This document shows, in pieces, positions 52,201-60,740 of a DNA stretch of 64,000 nucleotides (position 1 is its first letter; each line of letters opens with the position of its first letter). Where the stretch lies: contig CCNB01000044.1 of NCBI GenBank assembly GCA_000824785.1, forward strand, positions 155,790-219,789, read 5' to 3'. Source of the DNA: Mesorhizobium plurifarium. GTDB lineage: Bacteria > Pseudomonadota > Alphaproteobacteria > Rhizobiales > Rhizobiaceae. The position numbers and the translations under genes are program-made. The notes below the pieces were generated by a model. That model had not been told where the DNA came from. It ran no database searches and saw only the letters and a list, made by a program, of their open reading frames with translations.

Positions 52201-53244
52201 TTATCGCCGGTCCATGTCTCGCTTGAACTGGTCGAAGATCGAGTCCACACCCTTCTGGTAGTCGTCGCGTTGCTGCGCGCCGGTCTCGAACATCTTGCCG
52301 AAGATGTCGTCGAATGGGTTTCGCGGCCTGCCGCTCGGGTTGGTCTGCGGCTGCTGCGGCGCGCTCTGCTGCGGCTGGCGTTGTTGTGGCTGCGGCGCCG
52401 GCTGTCCGCCGGGCAGGCCGAAACCGCCGCCGCCTTGGCGCAGCATCTCTTCGAAGATCTTGCCGAGCGGGTTGTCGCCATAGGGGCTTTGCGTCTGTTG
52501 CGGCTGCGTCTGCTGCGGCCGGCCTTGCGGCTGCTGCGCCGCGCCGCCGCCGAACATATCCTGCAGCACCTTGCCGAGCGGGTTCTCGCCGTAGGGATTG
52601 GGCGATTGCTGCGGCTGGCTCTGCGGTTGGGACTGGGACGCGCCGCCACCGAACATGTCCTGCAGCACCTTGCCGAGCGGGTTCTCGCCATAGGGATTGG
52701 GCGCCGGCTGCGGCGCCTGGCGTTGCTGCGGCGCCGGCGCGACGCCGCCTTGCCGCATCATCTCCTCGATGATCTCGCCGAGCGGATTGTTGCCGCCGCC
52801 GAAACCGCCGGCGGCCTGCATCTGGTTGTTGGTCTGCTTGAACAGGCCGCCCATCATCATCGAGGCCAGGGCCGGCAGCATCTGCTGCAGCACCTGCTGG
52901 CTCAATCCCGTCGCCTGCGCGGCCTGGCTGGCCACGGCGCGGGACAGGTCCTTCGAGCCGAACAGATGGCCGAGAATGCCGTTGCCCTCATTGATGCCCT
53001 GCGGCGAAAAAGCCCTCGTGGCGTCCTCGAAATATTTGGCATGCTGGCCGCTCGCCATCGCGGTCATGAATGCGCCCATCCCGTAAGGATCGGCGGTGTT
53101 GCGCTGCAATCCTTGCGAGAACGCGGGCAGCAGCGCCTGCACCGCGGCCTGCGTCTGCTGCATCGAAAGCCCGTATTGCTGTGCCAGCGCCTGCATGCCG
53201 GCGCCGTTCTGGGCCTGGGCGAAAATGTCGAACAGGGAAGCCAT
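52201..53244 (-). CDS. DUF937-type protein with internal amphipathic/Gln-Pro repeats
   Basis: 347 residues. The N-terminal 130 residues (SLFDIFAQAQNGAGMQALAQ, QVLQQMLPALASMMMGGLFK) fit DUF937/YidB-type domains. The rest consists of five related units of the form NPxGxxxxxMx(R/G)xGG: NPLGEIIEEMMRQGG, two of NPYGENPLGKVLQDMFGGG, SPYGDNPLGKIFEEMLRQGG and NPFDDIFGKMFETG. They are spaced by Gln/Pro-rich linkers. Two units share 63 nearly identical bases (52542-52604 and 52641-52703), so the array grew by recent duplication. No signal peptide. Function unknown. Confidence 0.8.
   Translation of the reverse strand: MASLFDIFAQAQNGAGMQALAQQYGLSMQQTQAAVQALLPAFSQGLQRNTADPYGMGAFMTAMASGQHAKYFEDATRAFSPQGINEGNGILGHLFGSKDLSRAVASQAAQATGLSQQVLQQMLPALASMMMGGLFKQTNNQMQAAGGFGGGNNPLGEIIEEMMRQGGVAPAPQQRQAPQPAPNPYGENPLGKVLQDMFGGGASQSQPQSQPQQSPNPYGENPLGKVLQDMFGGGAAQQPQGRPQQTQPQQTQSPYGDNPLGKIFEEMLRQGGGGFGLPGGQPAPQPQQRQPQQSAPQQPQTNPSGRPRNPFDDIFGKMFETGAQQRDDYQKGVDSIFDQFKRDMDRR
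52542..52703 (-). repeat. Direct repeat pair inside the DUF937 gene
   Basis: Positions 52542-52604 and 52641-52703 match over 63 bases with three differences, offset by 99 bases (33 codons, so in frame). They encode the paired units NPYGENPLGKVLQDMFGGG. Such repeats can change copy number by slippage or recombination. Confidence 0.85.
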
Positions 53245-53346
53245 TTGGGTTCTCCTCCGAGAATATCCTCATCGGAGAGCCTAGTTCGTTTCCATCACCG
53301 ATTGAAGCGGCTTTTGCTGCCCAACCGCTCGGCGCATGGCGGAGGG

Positions 53347-54720
53347 TTAATAGGCATACTCCATGAACACCGGCTCGATCGAACCGCCCCAACGCGTGTG
53401 GTAGGCCGACAGCATCTCCTCGGCGCTGGTGGTGCCGCGCGCCACGACCTCGTCGAGCGTGTTGAGGAACGACGTCTCGTCATAGCCGTCGCGGTTCTTC
53501 TTGGCCCGGTTCCTCAGGCCCGTGCGCGAGATGGCGAGCACATCGCGGGCGACGTCGCGCAAGGTGGCGTTGCGGAACGGCGCCGCAATGCCCAGTTCCG
53601 GCACGGCGTTGCGCATCGCCAGCGCTTCCTCGTAGGTCCAACTCGCGGTCAGCGCCTCGGCGGCGTCCAGCGCCTGCTCGTCATAGAGCAGCCCGACCCA
53701 GAAGGCGGGCAGGGCGCAGATGCGCCGCCATGGCCCGCCATCGGCGCCGCGCATCTCGAGGAAACGCTTCAGCCGCACGTCGGGGAACAAGGTGGAGAGA
53801 TGGTTCGCCCAGTCGCCCATGGTCGGCAGGCCGTCGGGGACCTCGTTGCGGGCGGCGCCCGCCATGAACTGGCGGAACGTGTAGCGCGTCATGTCGTGAT
53901 AGTGGCCGTCGCGGATCACGAAATACATCGGCACGTCGAGCGCCCATTCGACATAGTCAGCGAAGCCGAAATCGGGCGAGAAGCAGAATTCGAGCATGCC
54001 GGAGCGCTGGTTGTCGGTATCGCGCCAGATGTCGCCGCGCCAGCTCTGCAGGCCGTTCGGCCGGCTCTCGGTGAAGGGCGAGTTGGCGAACAGCGCCGTC
54101 GACAGCGGCTGCAGCTTCAGCGACACCTGCATCTTGCGGCGCATGTCGGTCTCGCTCTCGAAGTCGAGATTCACCTGGATCGTGCAGGTGCGGTACATCA
54201 TGTCGAGGCCCTTGGTGCCGACCTTCGGCATGTAGCGCGTCATGATCTCGTAGCGCGACTTCGGCATTTTCGGCGTATCGGCCAGCGACCATTTCGGGCT
54301 GCCGCCGAGGCCGAGGAAGCGGATGCCGAGCGGCTCGGCGATCTCGCGCACCTGCGCCAGATGCGCGTTGCCCTCGCGGCAGGTCTGGTGGATGGACTCC
54401 AGCGGCGCCCCGGAAAGCTCGAACTGGCCGCCGGGCTCCAGCGAGATCGCGCCCTGGCCGGTCGGCTCGACAAGGCCGATGATGCGGCCGGCATCCATGA
54501 TCGGATCCCAGCCGAGCTTTTCCTGCATGCCTTCGAGAATGGCGCGGATGCCGCGCTCGCCGCCATAGGGCACCGGTGCGTTGCCGTCGACATAGAAGGG
54601 GAATTTCTCGTGCTCGGTGCCGATGCGCCATTTTTCGCGCGGCTTGTTGCCGGCGGCCAGATAGCCGACGAGTTCGTCAATGCCTTCGATGGGCTGGGTA
54701 TCGGTTGTGTCGCGCGCCAT
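53347..54720 (-). CDS. gshA: Glutamate-cysteine ligase, alphaproteobacterial type
   Basis: 457 residues, the usual length for the plant/alphaproteobacterial GCS2-like class. Blocks: WRIGTEHEKFPFYVDG, VEPTGQGAISLEPGGQFELS, FLGLGGSPKWSLADTP and TIQVNLDFESE. It catalyses the first step of glutathione synthesis. The next gene upstream on the same strand is rsmE, an order common in Rhizobiales; a terminator between them shows rsmE is transcribed separately. Confidence 0.93.
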   Translation of the reverse strand: MARDTTDTQPIEGIDELVGYLAAGNKPREKWRIGTEHEKFPFYVDGNAPVPYGGERGIRAILEGMQEKLGWDPIMDAGRIIGLVEPTGQGAISLEPGGQFELSGAPLESIHQTCREGNAHLAQVREIAEPLGIRFLGLGGSPKWSLADTPKMPKSRYEIMTRYMPKVGTKGLDMMYRTCTIQVNLDFESETDMRRKMQVSLKLQPLSTALFANSPFTESRPNGLQSWRGDIWRDTDNQRSGMLEFCFSPDFGFADYVEWALDVPMYFVIRDGHYHDMTRYTFRQFMAGAARNEVPDGLPTMGDWANHLSTLFPDVRLKRFLEMRGADGGPWRRICALPAFWVGLLYDEQALDAAEALTASWTYEEALAMRNAVPELGIAAPFRNATLRDVARDVLAISRTGLRNRAKKNRDGYDETSFLNTLDEVVARGTTSAEEMLSAYHTRWGGSIEPVFMEYAY

Positions 54721-54735
54721 CTCGCCCCTCCGTGC

Positions 54736-54783
54736 GCATGATCCCCGAAAACCGGCACCGATTTCCGCTGGACGTCCTGCGCA
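54736..54783. repeat. Rhizobial palindromic element, degenerate
   Basis: GCGCATGATCCCCGAAAACCG followed by ATTTCCG and CTGCGC has the form of a second class of short rhizobial palindrome (GCATGATC...GAAAA...TTTC). The right arm is eroded. It lies just upstream of the gshA start. Confidence 0.45.
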
Positions 54784-54892
54784 AGACTTTAAGTGTTACA
54801 GCGGCCTTTGCTCCACGAAAAGGAGGCGCGGTGCTGCAGTGGCCGGACGGCCGCCGGCGCTAGATGGACGAAATGTTAGCAGCCGATCAAGC

Positions 54893-54924
54893 AAAAAATC
54901 CTGAGCCAGGCCTCAACAGGATTT
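54893..54924 (-). terminator. Rho-independent terminator after rsmE
   Basis: On the minus strand AAATCCTG and CAGGATTT (plus coordinates 54917-54924 and 54896-54903) form a perfect 8-base stem with a 13-base loop, then a run of T residues (A residues 54893-54898 on the plus strand). It begins two bases after the rsmE stop codon. Confidence 0.8.
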
Positions 54925-54926
54925 GA

Positions 54927-55661
54927 TCACCAGTCGCCGATCGTCGCCTGCATCACAGCCAATGCCGCCACCGCCGCCGTGTCGGCGCGCAGGATGCGGG
55001 GCCCGAGCGGAATGGCGGTGACGAAAGGCAAAGCCCTCAGCATCTTGCGCTCGTCGTCGGAAAATCCGCCCTCAGGTCCGACCAGAAGCGCAAGTTTCTT
55101 CTCTTTGACCGCTTGCAAGGCTGGCAGCGGATTGTTGGTCGCGGCATCCTCGTCGCAGAAGATCAGCCGCCGTTCCTTGTCCCAGTTGACGAGAAGCCGT
55201 TCCAGCTTTTCCGCCTCGCGCACGTCCGGCACCGCCAGGATGCCGCATTGCTCGGCTGCTTCCACCACATTGGCGCGCAGCCGATCGATGCCGGGCTTCG
55301 CCACCTGCGTATGCTGGGTGATCACCGGCTGCAGCAAGCCCGCGCCCATCTCGACGGCTTTTTGCACCAGGTAATCGAGCCGGCCCTGCTTGAGCGGCGC
55401 GAAGCAATAGACGAGATCGGGCAGCGGTGGCTGCGGCCGTTGCAATTCGAGCACTTTCAGTCGGACGGCCTTCTTGGACTTCGCGGCGATCGAAGCCGAC
55501 CATTCGCCGTCGCGGCCGTTGAAAAGCAGGACCTCGGCGCCTTCGCCGAGCCGCAGCACATGGGCGAGATAGTGACTCTGCTGCTGCCCGGCATCGAATT
55601 CGAGGCCGGGCCCAAGGTCGTCCGGCACGAACAGCCGCTGCATTTTGTAATTGGCGCGCAT
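54927..55661 (-). CDS. rsmE: 16S rRNA (uracil-1498-N3)-methyltransferase
   Basis: 244 residues from the ATG at 55661 (a longer frame to 55721 lacks a ribosome site). SPOUT-fold features: PUA-like N-terminus (MQRLFVPDDLGPG, HYLAHVLRLGEG), PLKQGRLDYLVQKAVEMG, the SAM-binding knot LLVGPEGGFSDDE and LGPRILRADTAAVAAL. It methylates U1498 of 16S rRNA using S-adenosylmethionine. A housekeeping gene. Confidence 0.93.
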   Translation of the reverse strand: MRANYKMQRLFVPDDLGPGLEFDAGQQQSHYLAHVLRLGEGAEVLLFNGRDGEWSASIAAKSKKAVRLKVLELQRPQPPLPDLVYCFAPLKQGRLDYLVQKAVEMGAGLLQPVITQHTQVAKPGIDRLRANVVEAAEQCGILAVPDVREAEKLERLLVNWDKERRLIFCDEDAATNNPLPALQAVKEKKLALLVGPEGGFSDDERKMLRALPFVTAIPLGPRILRADTAAVAALAVMQATIGDW

Positions 55662-55793
55662 AGCCCAGGCAGTTTCGCAAAAGTGTCCCGCGGTTTTGCG
55701 ATCAGAACCAGCGAAAAACAAGGGAATCTAAGCAGATATTCGTGGGATGTCCCACGAATGTATGCTTAGCAATGGGCGCGGCGACGGGCTGCG

Positions 55794-56441
55794 TCAAGTG
55801 TCGGCGCTGGGATGCCAGGCCGGCGCGAAACCATGCTTCAATACGGCAATGCTGGTCGTCGGCGTCAGCAGGCGCAGCGGTCGGTCGGCGAGGCGATCGA
55901 GAGCAATTGGACTGGCGTAGCCCGCGAACGACCATTTCAATGCCTTGCCGGCACGCAGCGCATAGGCATTGTCGCCGTCCGCGATCATCGTTCCATCGGG
56001 CAAGTCGCCAAGCTCCGGTGCGGTCACGGCGGGAGGCCGTCCGCCGGAAGCCAGCCGTTCCTTGTGCAGCCGCTTGTCGACCATCGGCGCGCGCGGCACG
56101 TCAATCCCGAACGCCTCGCCGAAGCGGCCGACGAAATCGGTCGCCCGCTCGCGCCGGCAGAAGAAGCAGGGCCGGTGGCCGGCGGCCAATGCCGTCACCT
56201 CGTCGAGGAAGAACAGCTCGGTCCAGCCGGCTTTCCCTCCTGGTCGGTTGCGGCCCATCGGCTCACGCCGCACATTGCGGAACGCGCAGACGCAGATGAT
56301 CCAGGCCGGCAAGGCCCAGCGCTTCTTCAGCAGCGTCCTGGTCTCCGGATCATGGATGATGCCGCGATTGCCGGTGAACAGGCCGCGTTCCGGCACGGCA
56401 TGGATGGCGCCGAAGGGGTCGACCCGGTTCTGCAGTGGCAT
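55794..56441 (-). CDS. Hypothetical protein with an Ada-like cysteine motif
   Basis: 215 residues from the ATG at 56441 with GAGAGAAAG upstream. I do not recognise a named family. Two cysteine pairs, Cys50/Cys52 (IICVCAF) and Cys92/Cys95 (AAGHRPCFFCRRE), are placed with an intervening FFLDEVTALAAGHRPC. This strongly recalls the N-terminal zinc-binding domain of Ada (F-DT-EA-AAGYRPC-RC). The N-terminus has VERGLFTGNRGIIHDP and the C-terminus LADRPLRLLTPTTSIAVLKHG. It could bind zinc or DNA. It diverges from the amidotransferase gene. Confidence 0.6.
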   Translation of the reverse strand: MPLQNRVDPFGAIHAVPERGLFTGNRGIIHDPETRTLLKKRWALPAWIICVCAFRNVRREPMGRNRPGGKAGWTELFFLDEVTALAAGHRPCFFCRRERATDFVGRFGEAFGIDVPRAPMVDKRLHKERLASGGRPPAVTAPELGDLPDGTMIADGDNAYALRAGKALKWSFAGYASPIALDRLADRPLRLLTPTTSIAVLKHGFAPAWHPSADT

Positions 56442-56528
56442 AGCTTTCTCTCTCGATCCGCATCTTGGCTGAAATACGGACCGCATGATATCGCTCGCCC
56501 CAGCGTTTTCATGTCAGCAGGATTCTCG

Positions 56529-57227
56529 ATGCGCGTGCTGGTGGTCCAGAATTACGACAATACCGGCCTTGGTCAGGTCGGCGCCGCTCTGGCCGAAGCG
56601 GGCGCCGATCTCGACCTGCGGCGTCCCTACCAAGGCGATCCGTTGCCGCAGGGTGCAGGCGGGCATGATGCGATGGTTTTGCTGGGCGGCGGGCAGAATG
56701 CGCTGGCCGACGAGGACTATCCCTATTTCCCGGCGCTTCTCGAACTGACGCGCGATTTCGCCGATAAGGACCGCTCGGTGCTCGGCATCTGCCTCGGCAG
56801 CCAACTTCTTGCCCGCGCGTTCGGCGGCGACAACCACATCGGCGGCGCCACCGAGTTCGGTTGGCACAAAGTTTCGCTGACACCGGCCGCCAAGTCGGAC
56901 CCGGTGCTGGCGGCGCTGCCCGAAAAATTTCCGATCTTCGAATGGCATGACGACACGTTCGCGCTGCCCGAAAACGCCGTGCGGCTCGCCGGCAGCGCGG
57001 TCGCTGAAAACCAGGCCTTCCGCCTCGGCCGCGCCGTCTATGGTTTCCAGTTCCACTTCGAGGCCGATACACCGATGGTGCGCGACTGGAGCACGTCCTT
57101 CGCGGCAACGATTGCCGAGCGCCATCCCGACTGGAGCGAACGCTTCGACGACGAACTGGCCCGCAATGGCGCCGACGCCGACGCCGCCGGATTGGCGATA
57201 GCCCGCGCTTGGGTGGCCACGATCTGA
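56529..57227 (+). CDS. Class I glutamine amidotransferase (GMP-synthase-like)
   Basis: 232 residues from the ATG at 56529, with AGGA seven bases upstream; an ATG at 56511 is less supported. The catalytic triad is visible: Cys88 in LGICLGSQLLA, His176 and Glu178 in YGFQFHFEAD. Stand-alone proteins of this type lack the synthetase half and often act in metabolism of gamma-glutamyl compounds. It diverges from the cysteine-motif protein at 55794-56441. Confidence 0.88.
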   Translation: MRVLVVQNYDNTGLGQVGAALAEAGADLDLRRPYQGDPLPQGAGGHDAMVLLGGGQNALADEDYPYFPALLELTRDFADKDRSVLGICLGSQLLARAFGGDNHIGGATEFGWHKVSLTPAAKSDPVLAALPEKFPIFEWHDDTFALPENAVRLAGSAVAENQAFRLGRAVYGFQFHFEADTPMVRDWSTSFAATIAERHPDWSERFDDELARNGADADAAGLAIARAWVATI

Positions 57228-57512
57228 ACATCCAATCCCTGATCGGGCGAAGCGTGGCATAATTGGCACGCCCGCGGGTTTCCGCTTGGGGACAACATTC
57301 TTCTTTCTTGGTTTGTGTCCGGCCGGTCGCCTAAGAGGGCGCGCTTTGTATCGTCGGTGCAACCGGAATGAACCTTTTGTGTGATCCAGCCGACACACCG
57401 GCGATACAGAATCTGCTTAGAAGCCCGAAATCGTCGAAACATTGAGACGCATTTTATCGTTTCAACGCATTGGTAACCGCCTCGTGCCCAGATGCAGAAA
57501 GCTTAACCAGAG
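57228..57512. other. Intergenic gap with a long inverted repeat
   Basis: 285 bases with no gene. TGTATCGTCGGTG (57347-57359) pairs with CACCGGCGATACA (57396-57408) with one G-T mismatch and a 36-base loop. A second, weaker hairpin, CGTCGAAAC/GTTTCAACG, lies around 57432-57470. These could fold in an mRNA leader or small RNA ahead of the 46-residue peptide gene. Confidence 0.45.
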
Positions 57513-57653
57513 ATGACGTCCGTGAAAGCAGCTCTCCTGTCTTTTGTCATGCTGTCTGCCATCGTGATCTGCGGCCTGGGCATCTATGCCGCCGATGCAG
57601 CGACCAATCACCGGGCCGTCGACGGCTATGGCGTCACCGCTTCGCTGAACTAA
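57513..57653 (+). CDS. Small membrane protein, 46 residues
   Basis: An ATG at 57513 opens 46 codons ending with TAA at 57651. The product starts MTSVKAALLSFVMLSAIVIC and has one hydrophobic helix (about 6-25, LLSFVMLSAIVICGLGIYAA) followed by a short polar tail (ATNHRAVDGYG). It could be an anchored peptide or a secreted peptide with a signal sequence. No family recognised, and the ribosome site is weak (AACCAGAG). Confidence 0.5.
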   Translation: MTSVKAALLSFVMLSAIVICGLGIYAADAATNHRAVDGYGVTASLN

Positions 57654-57691
57654 GCCCAACCAAAATCGGAACAGGTTCGCGCCGGGGGCGC

Positions 57692-58459
57692 CTAAAGCGC
57701 TTTTCCCTGGACGGTGACGATGCGTTTGTCGCCGCCATTGGCGGCCAGCGCGCTCAGCGTTCCCGATTTCCAGGCGAGTGTGTCGACATTGACGCGGTTG
57801 GCCTTCACCTCGGCTTCCGGGACGGGCGTGTGCCCGTGCACGATCACCTTGGAAAAAAGCCCTGGATGGTCGTGGAAGGCGTCACGGATCCAGATCAGGT
57901 CCTGCTGGTTTTGGCGGTCGAGCGGCACGCCCGGCCTTATCCCGGCATGGCAGAAGAAGAAGTCGCCGAACGTCGCCGAAAACGTCAGCGATTGCAGGAA
58001 GTCGACGTGGCTGCACGGCACCGCTTTCGCCAGCGCGGCGTGTCCGCGCGCAATCGCCTCCGCCTTGCCGTACCAGTGGGCGTCGCGCAGAAGATCCACG
58101 CCATAGGACTGCGCCGTCTGCACGCCGCCGTAGTTCATGAACAGGCCGTCCGGCTCGCCATCGGCCAGGAATTCGAGCATGCCGATGTCGTGGTTGCCGG
58201 CGAGCATGATGTTGCGCGGATCGCGTTTCTGCGCCTCGATCAGGAAGTCGATGACGCTCTTTGAATCCGGTCCGCGATCGACATAGTCGCCGAGATGGAT
58301 GATGCGCCAGTCGGAGGCGGGCGCATATTCCAGTTCGCTCGCGATGCGCCGGTGCATGGCGGCGAGCAGGTCGTGCCGGCCATGCACATCGCCGATGGCG
58401 TAGAGCCGCATGCCGTCCGGCCCGCGCGCGTCGAGATAATGGATGCCGGTTTCGGTCAA
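57692..58459 (-). CDS. Calcineurin-like metallophosphoesterase (serine/threonine phosphatase-like)
   Basis: 255 residues from a TTG at 58459; an ATG at 58411 would give a shorter form starting MRLYAIGDVHG. The metal-site motifs are complete: AIGDVHGRHDLL, GDYVDRGPDS, LAGNHDIGML and VHGHTPVPEAE. This matches PrpA/ApaH-like diesterases, which dephosphorylate proteins or dinucleotides. It is a single gene upstream of the LldD-like gene. Confidence 0.87.
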   Translation of the reverse strand: MTETGIHYLDARGPDGMRLYAIGDVHGRHDLLAAMHRRIASELEYAPASDWRIIHLGDYVDRGPDSKSVIDFLIEAQKRDPRNIMLAGNHDIGMLEFLADGEPDGLFMNYGGVQTAQSYGVDLLRDAHWYGKAEAIARGHAALAKAVPCSHVDFLQSLTFSATFGDFFFCHAGIRPGVPLDRQNQQDLIWIRDAFHDHPGLFSKVIVHGHTPVPEAEVKANRVNVDTLAWKSGTLSALAANGGDKRIVTVQGKAL

Positions 58460-58569
58460 GGAACCCGTCTTTCGTATCGGTCGCCGCGCAAGCTAGGACC
58501 AATCGATGAACAACGCCCTAGCGTCGGAATTCGTCCTTGCCACGTCTGCCGTCCAGCGCTCGCCGCGCC

Positions 58570-59706
58570 CTAGCGACGCAACTGCTCCTTGCCCATGTCG
58601 GTGACCAACCGCTTGCCGCACAGCGCCAGCGTGATGTCCATCTCCTTGCGGATGATCTCGAGCGCCTTGGTGACGCCGTCCTTGCCCATCGCGCCGAGGC
58701 CGTAGAGGAAGGGCCGGCCGATAAAGGTACCCTTGGCGCCGAGGCAGAGCGCTTTGAGCACGTCCTGGCCGGAGCGGATGCCGCCGTCCATATGGACTTC
58801 GATCCTGTCGCCGACCGCATCGGCGATCTCTTCCAGCACCGAGATCGAGGAGGGGGCGCCATCGAGCTGCCGCCCGCCATGGTTGGAGACCACGATCGCA
58901 TCGGCGCCGGTCTCGGCCGCCATCTGCGCGTCCTCCTTGTCAAGGATACCCTTCAGGATCAGCTTGCCGCCCCAGCGCTCCTTGATCCAGGCCACGTCCT
59001 TCCACGACAGCTGCGGATCGAACTGCTCCGTCGTCCAGGACGACAGCGAGGAGACGTCGCCGACGCCCTTGGCGTGGCCGACGATGTTGCGGAAGGTGCG
59101 GCGCTTGGTACCGGCGATGCCCAGGCACCAGCGCGGCTTCAGCGCGAGGTCGATGATGTTGGCAAGCGTCATCTTGGGCGGCGCCGAAAGCCCGTTGCGG
59201 ATATCCTTGTGGCGCTGGCCGAGGATCTGCAGGTCGAGCGTCAGCACCAGCGCCGAGCACTTCGCCGCCTTGGCCCTGTCGATGAGGTTGAGCACGAAAT
59301 CCTTGTCGCGCAGCACATAGAGCTGGAACCAGAACGGCTTCTTGGTCGCCGAGGCGACATCCTCGATCGAGCAGATGCTCATGGTGGACAGCGTGAAAGG
59401 CACGCCGAACGCTTCCGCCGCCTGCGCCGCCAGCATCTCGCCATCGGCATGCTGCATGCCGGTCAGCCCGGTCGGGGCAAGCGCAACCGGCATCGCCACT
59501 TTCTCGCCGATCATGGTCGATTCCAGCGAGCGGTTGCTCATGTCGACCAGCACGCGCTGGCGGAATTTTATCTTGCCGAAATCCTCTTCATTGGCCCGGT
59601 AGGTGCTCTCCGTCCAAGCGCCGGAATCGGCATAGTCGAAGAACATCTTCGGCACCCTGCGGCGTGCCAGGTCCTTGAGGTCGGCGATGGTGAGGATTTC
59701 GCTCAT
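58570..59706 (-). CDS. lldD: FMN-dependent alpha-hydroxy-acid dehydrogenase (L-lactate dehydrogenase-like)
   Basis: 378 residues from the ATG at 59706. FMN/active-site blocks: PKMFFDYADSGAWTE, ALAPTGLTGMQHADGE, FWFQLYVLRDKDF, and the catalytic histidine/arginine motif SNHGGRQLDGAP, then VHMDGGIRSGQDVLKA. It oxidises L-lactate, glycolate or mandelate-like acids. The GntR regulator lies directly upstream on the same strand, the usual arrangement for lactate oxidation genes. Confidence 0.9.
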   Translation of the reverse strand: MSEILTIADLKDLARRRVPKMFFDYADSGAWTESTYRANEEDFGKIKFRQRVLVDMSNRSLESTMIGEKVAMPVALAPTGLTGMQHADGEMLAAQAAEAFGVPFTLSTMSICSIEDVASATKKPFWFQLYVLRDKDFVLNLIDRAKAAKCSALVLTLDLQILGQRHKDIRNGLSAPPKMTLANIIDLALKPRWCLGIAGTKRRTFRNIVGHAKGVGDVSSLSSWTTEQFDPQLSWKDVAWIKERWGGKLILKGILDKEDAQMAAETGADAIVVSNHGGRQLDGAPSSISVLEEIADAVGDRIEVHMDGGIRSGQDVLKALCLGAKGTFIGRPFLYGLGAMGKDGVTKALEIIRKEMDITLALCGKRLVTDMGKEQLRR

Positions 59707-59729
59707 GGTGGTCCCCGCTTGATCTGTGC

Positions 59730-60533
59730 TTAGGAGCGTTTTCGTGTGGGTTCGATGTCGCCGGCGTCCGAGCGTTGCCTGAGGCGCAACCTGGACACAC
59801 GCTGCCAGTCGCCGCTGCGCTCGGCTTCCGCCATCGAGCGCTCGACATAGGTGATGTGGTCCATCGCCGCCTTGCGCGCCGCCGTCGGATCGGCGGCCTT
59901 GATCGCGGCATGGATCGCCCGGTGCTGCTCGAGCAGCGCCTCGCGCGCGCCGGGCACGCTGAACACCAGAAGCCGGTTCTGGAACACACCCTCCGACAGC
60001 AGCCGGTAGCAGGAGCGCAGCGTGTGCAGCAGGATCATGTTGTGCGCGCATTCGCACACCGCGTGATGGAACTCGATGTCGATTTCCGCCTCGTCGTCGA
60101 AATCGCCTGTACGGTGCGCCTCGTCCATGCGCGCCATGATGCGGTCGAGCAGCGCCAGATCTTCGGGCGTCGCGCGCCGCGCCGCAAATTCGGCCGCCAC
60201 CGCCTCGATCTCGCGCCGGTATTCCAGATAGTCGGTCACCGCCTTGCGGTGCGTGGAGATCAGGTCCGTCACCGGCTTTGTGAAGAGCTGGCCGATGACG
60301 TCGGCGACATACGTGCCGCCGCCGGCCTTGGTCGTGAGCAGACCGCGCCCCTCCAGCGCCTTCAGCGCATCGCGCAGGATCGGCCGCGACACGTCGAACT
60401 GGCGCGCCAGCTCGCGCTCGCCCGGCAGCCGGTCGCCGGTGCGCAGCACGCCTTCGAGGATCAGGCTCTCGATCTGCTGGACCACCTCGTCGGCGGTGCG
60501 CGAATGCTCGATCCTGGAGAAAATGTCGCTCAA
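59730..60533 (-). CDS. GntR family regulator, FadR/FCD subfamily (LldR/PdhR-like)
   Basis: 267 residues, starting at a TTG (60533). The winged helix (about 10-75) has LPGERELARQFDVSRPILRD. The FCD domain holds EIDIEFHHAVCE and a C-terminal EQHRAIHAAIKAAD. PdhR/LldR relatives sense pyruvate or lactate. Located 23 bases upstream of the lldD-like gene and probably co-transcribed. An AT-rich TGGTCAAATTATTTATCCA at 60589-60607 resembles operators of this group. Confidence 0.88.
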   Translation of the reverse strand: MSDIFSRIEHSRTADEVVQQIESLILEGVLRTGDRLPGERELARQFDVSRPILRDALKALEGRGLLTTKAGGGTYVADVIGQLFTKPVTDLISTHRKAVTDYLEYRREIEAVAAEFAARRATPEDLALLDRIMARMDEAHRTGDFDDEAEIDIEFHHAVCECAHNMILLHTLRSCYRLLSEGVFQNRLLVFSVPGAREALLEQHRAIHAAIKAADPTAARKAAMDHITYVERSMAEAERSGDWQRVSRLRLRQRSDAGDIEPTRKRS

Positions 60534-60585
60534 AGGGGCGCCTGGAGAACGGGATGAAGGTCGCGCAGATTAAAGCGTCCGCCGC

Positions 60586-60611
60586 CAACTGGTCAAATTA
60601 TTTATCCAATT
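60586..60611. promoter_or_regulatory. Possible FadR/LldR-type operator
   Basis: AACTGGTCAAATTATTTATCC, followed by AATT, is the only AT-rich block in the divergent gap between the GntR gene and the DUF3422 gene. It has loose two-fold symmetry (TGG...CCA) of the kind bound by FCD regulators. Position 53-78 bases upstream of the GntR start. Confidence 0.3.
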
Positions 60612-60740
60612 CGGCCACGCCGGTTGCATCGCCTGCCGCGCGTCACCGTCCCCGAATGCCAATATTTGCTGTTTACGCGTCCCGCCTATTGCCGCAAGAC
60701 GACCGGATTGCACGATGGGTCGAAACCAGGGGGACCAGCC

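Noticed and set aside
52084..54741. 885-residue plus-strand open frame
   Set aside because: Antisense to the DUF937 and glutamate-cysteine ligase genes; its leucine-rich runs are the mirror of the Gln-rich repeats.
58570..60588. 672-residue frame joining the LldD-like gene to upstream sequence
   Set aside because: The upstream part is an out-of-frame reading of the GntR gene; the LldD-like protein starts at the ATG at 59706.
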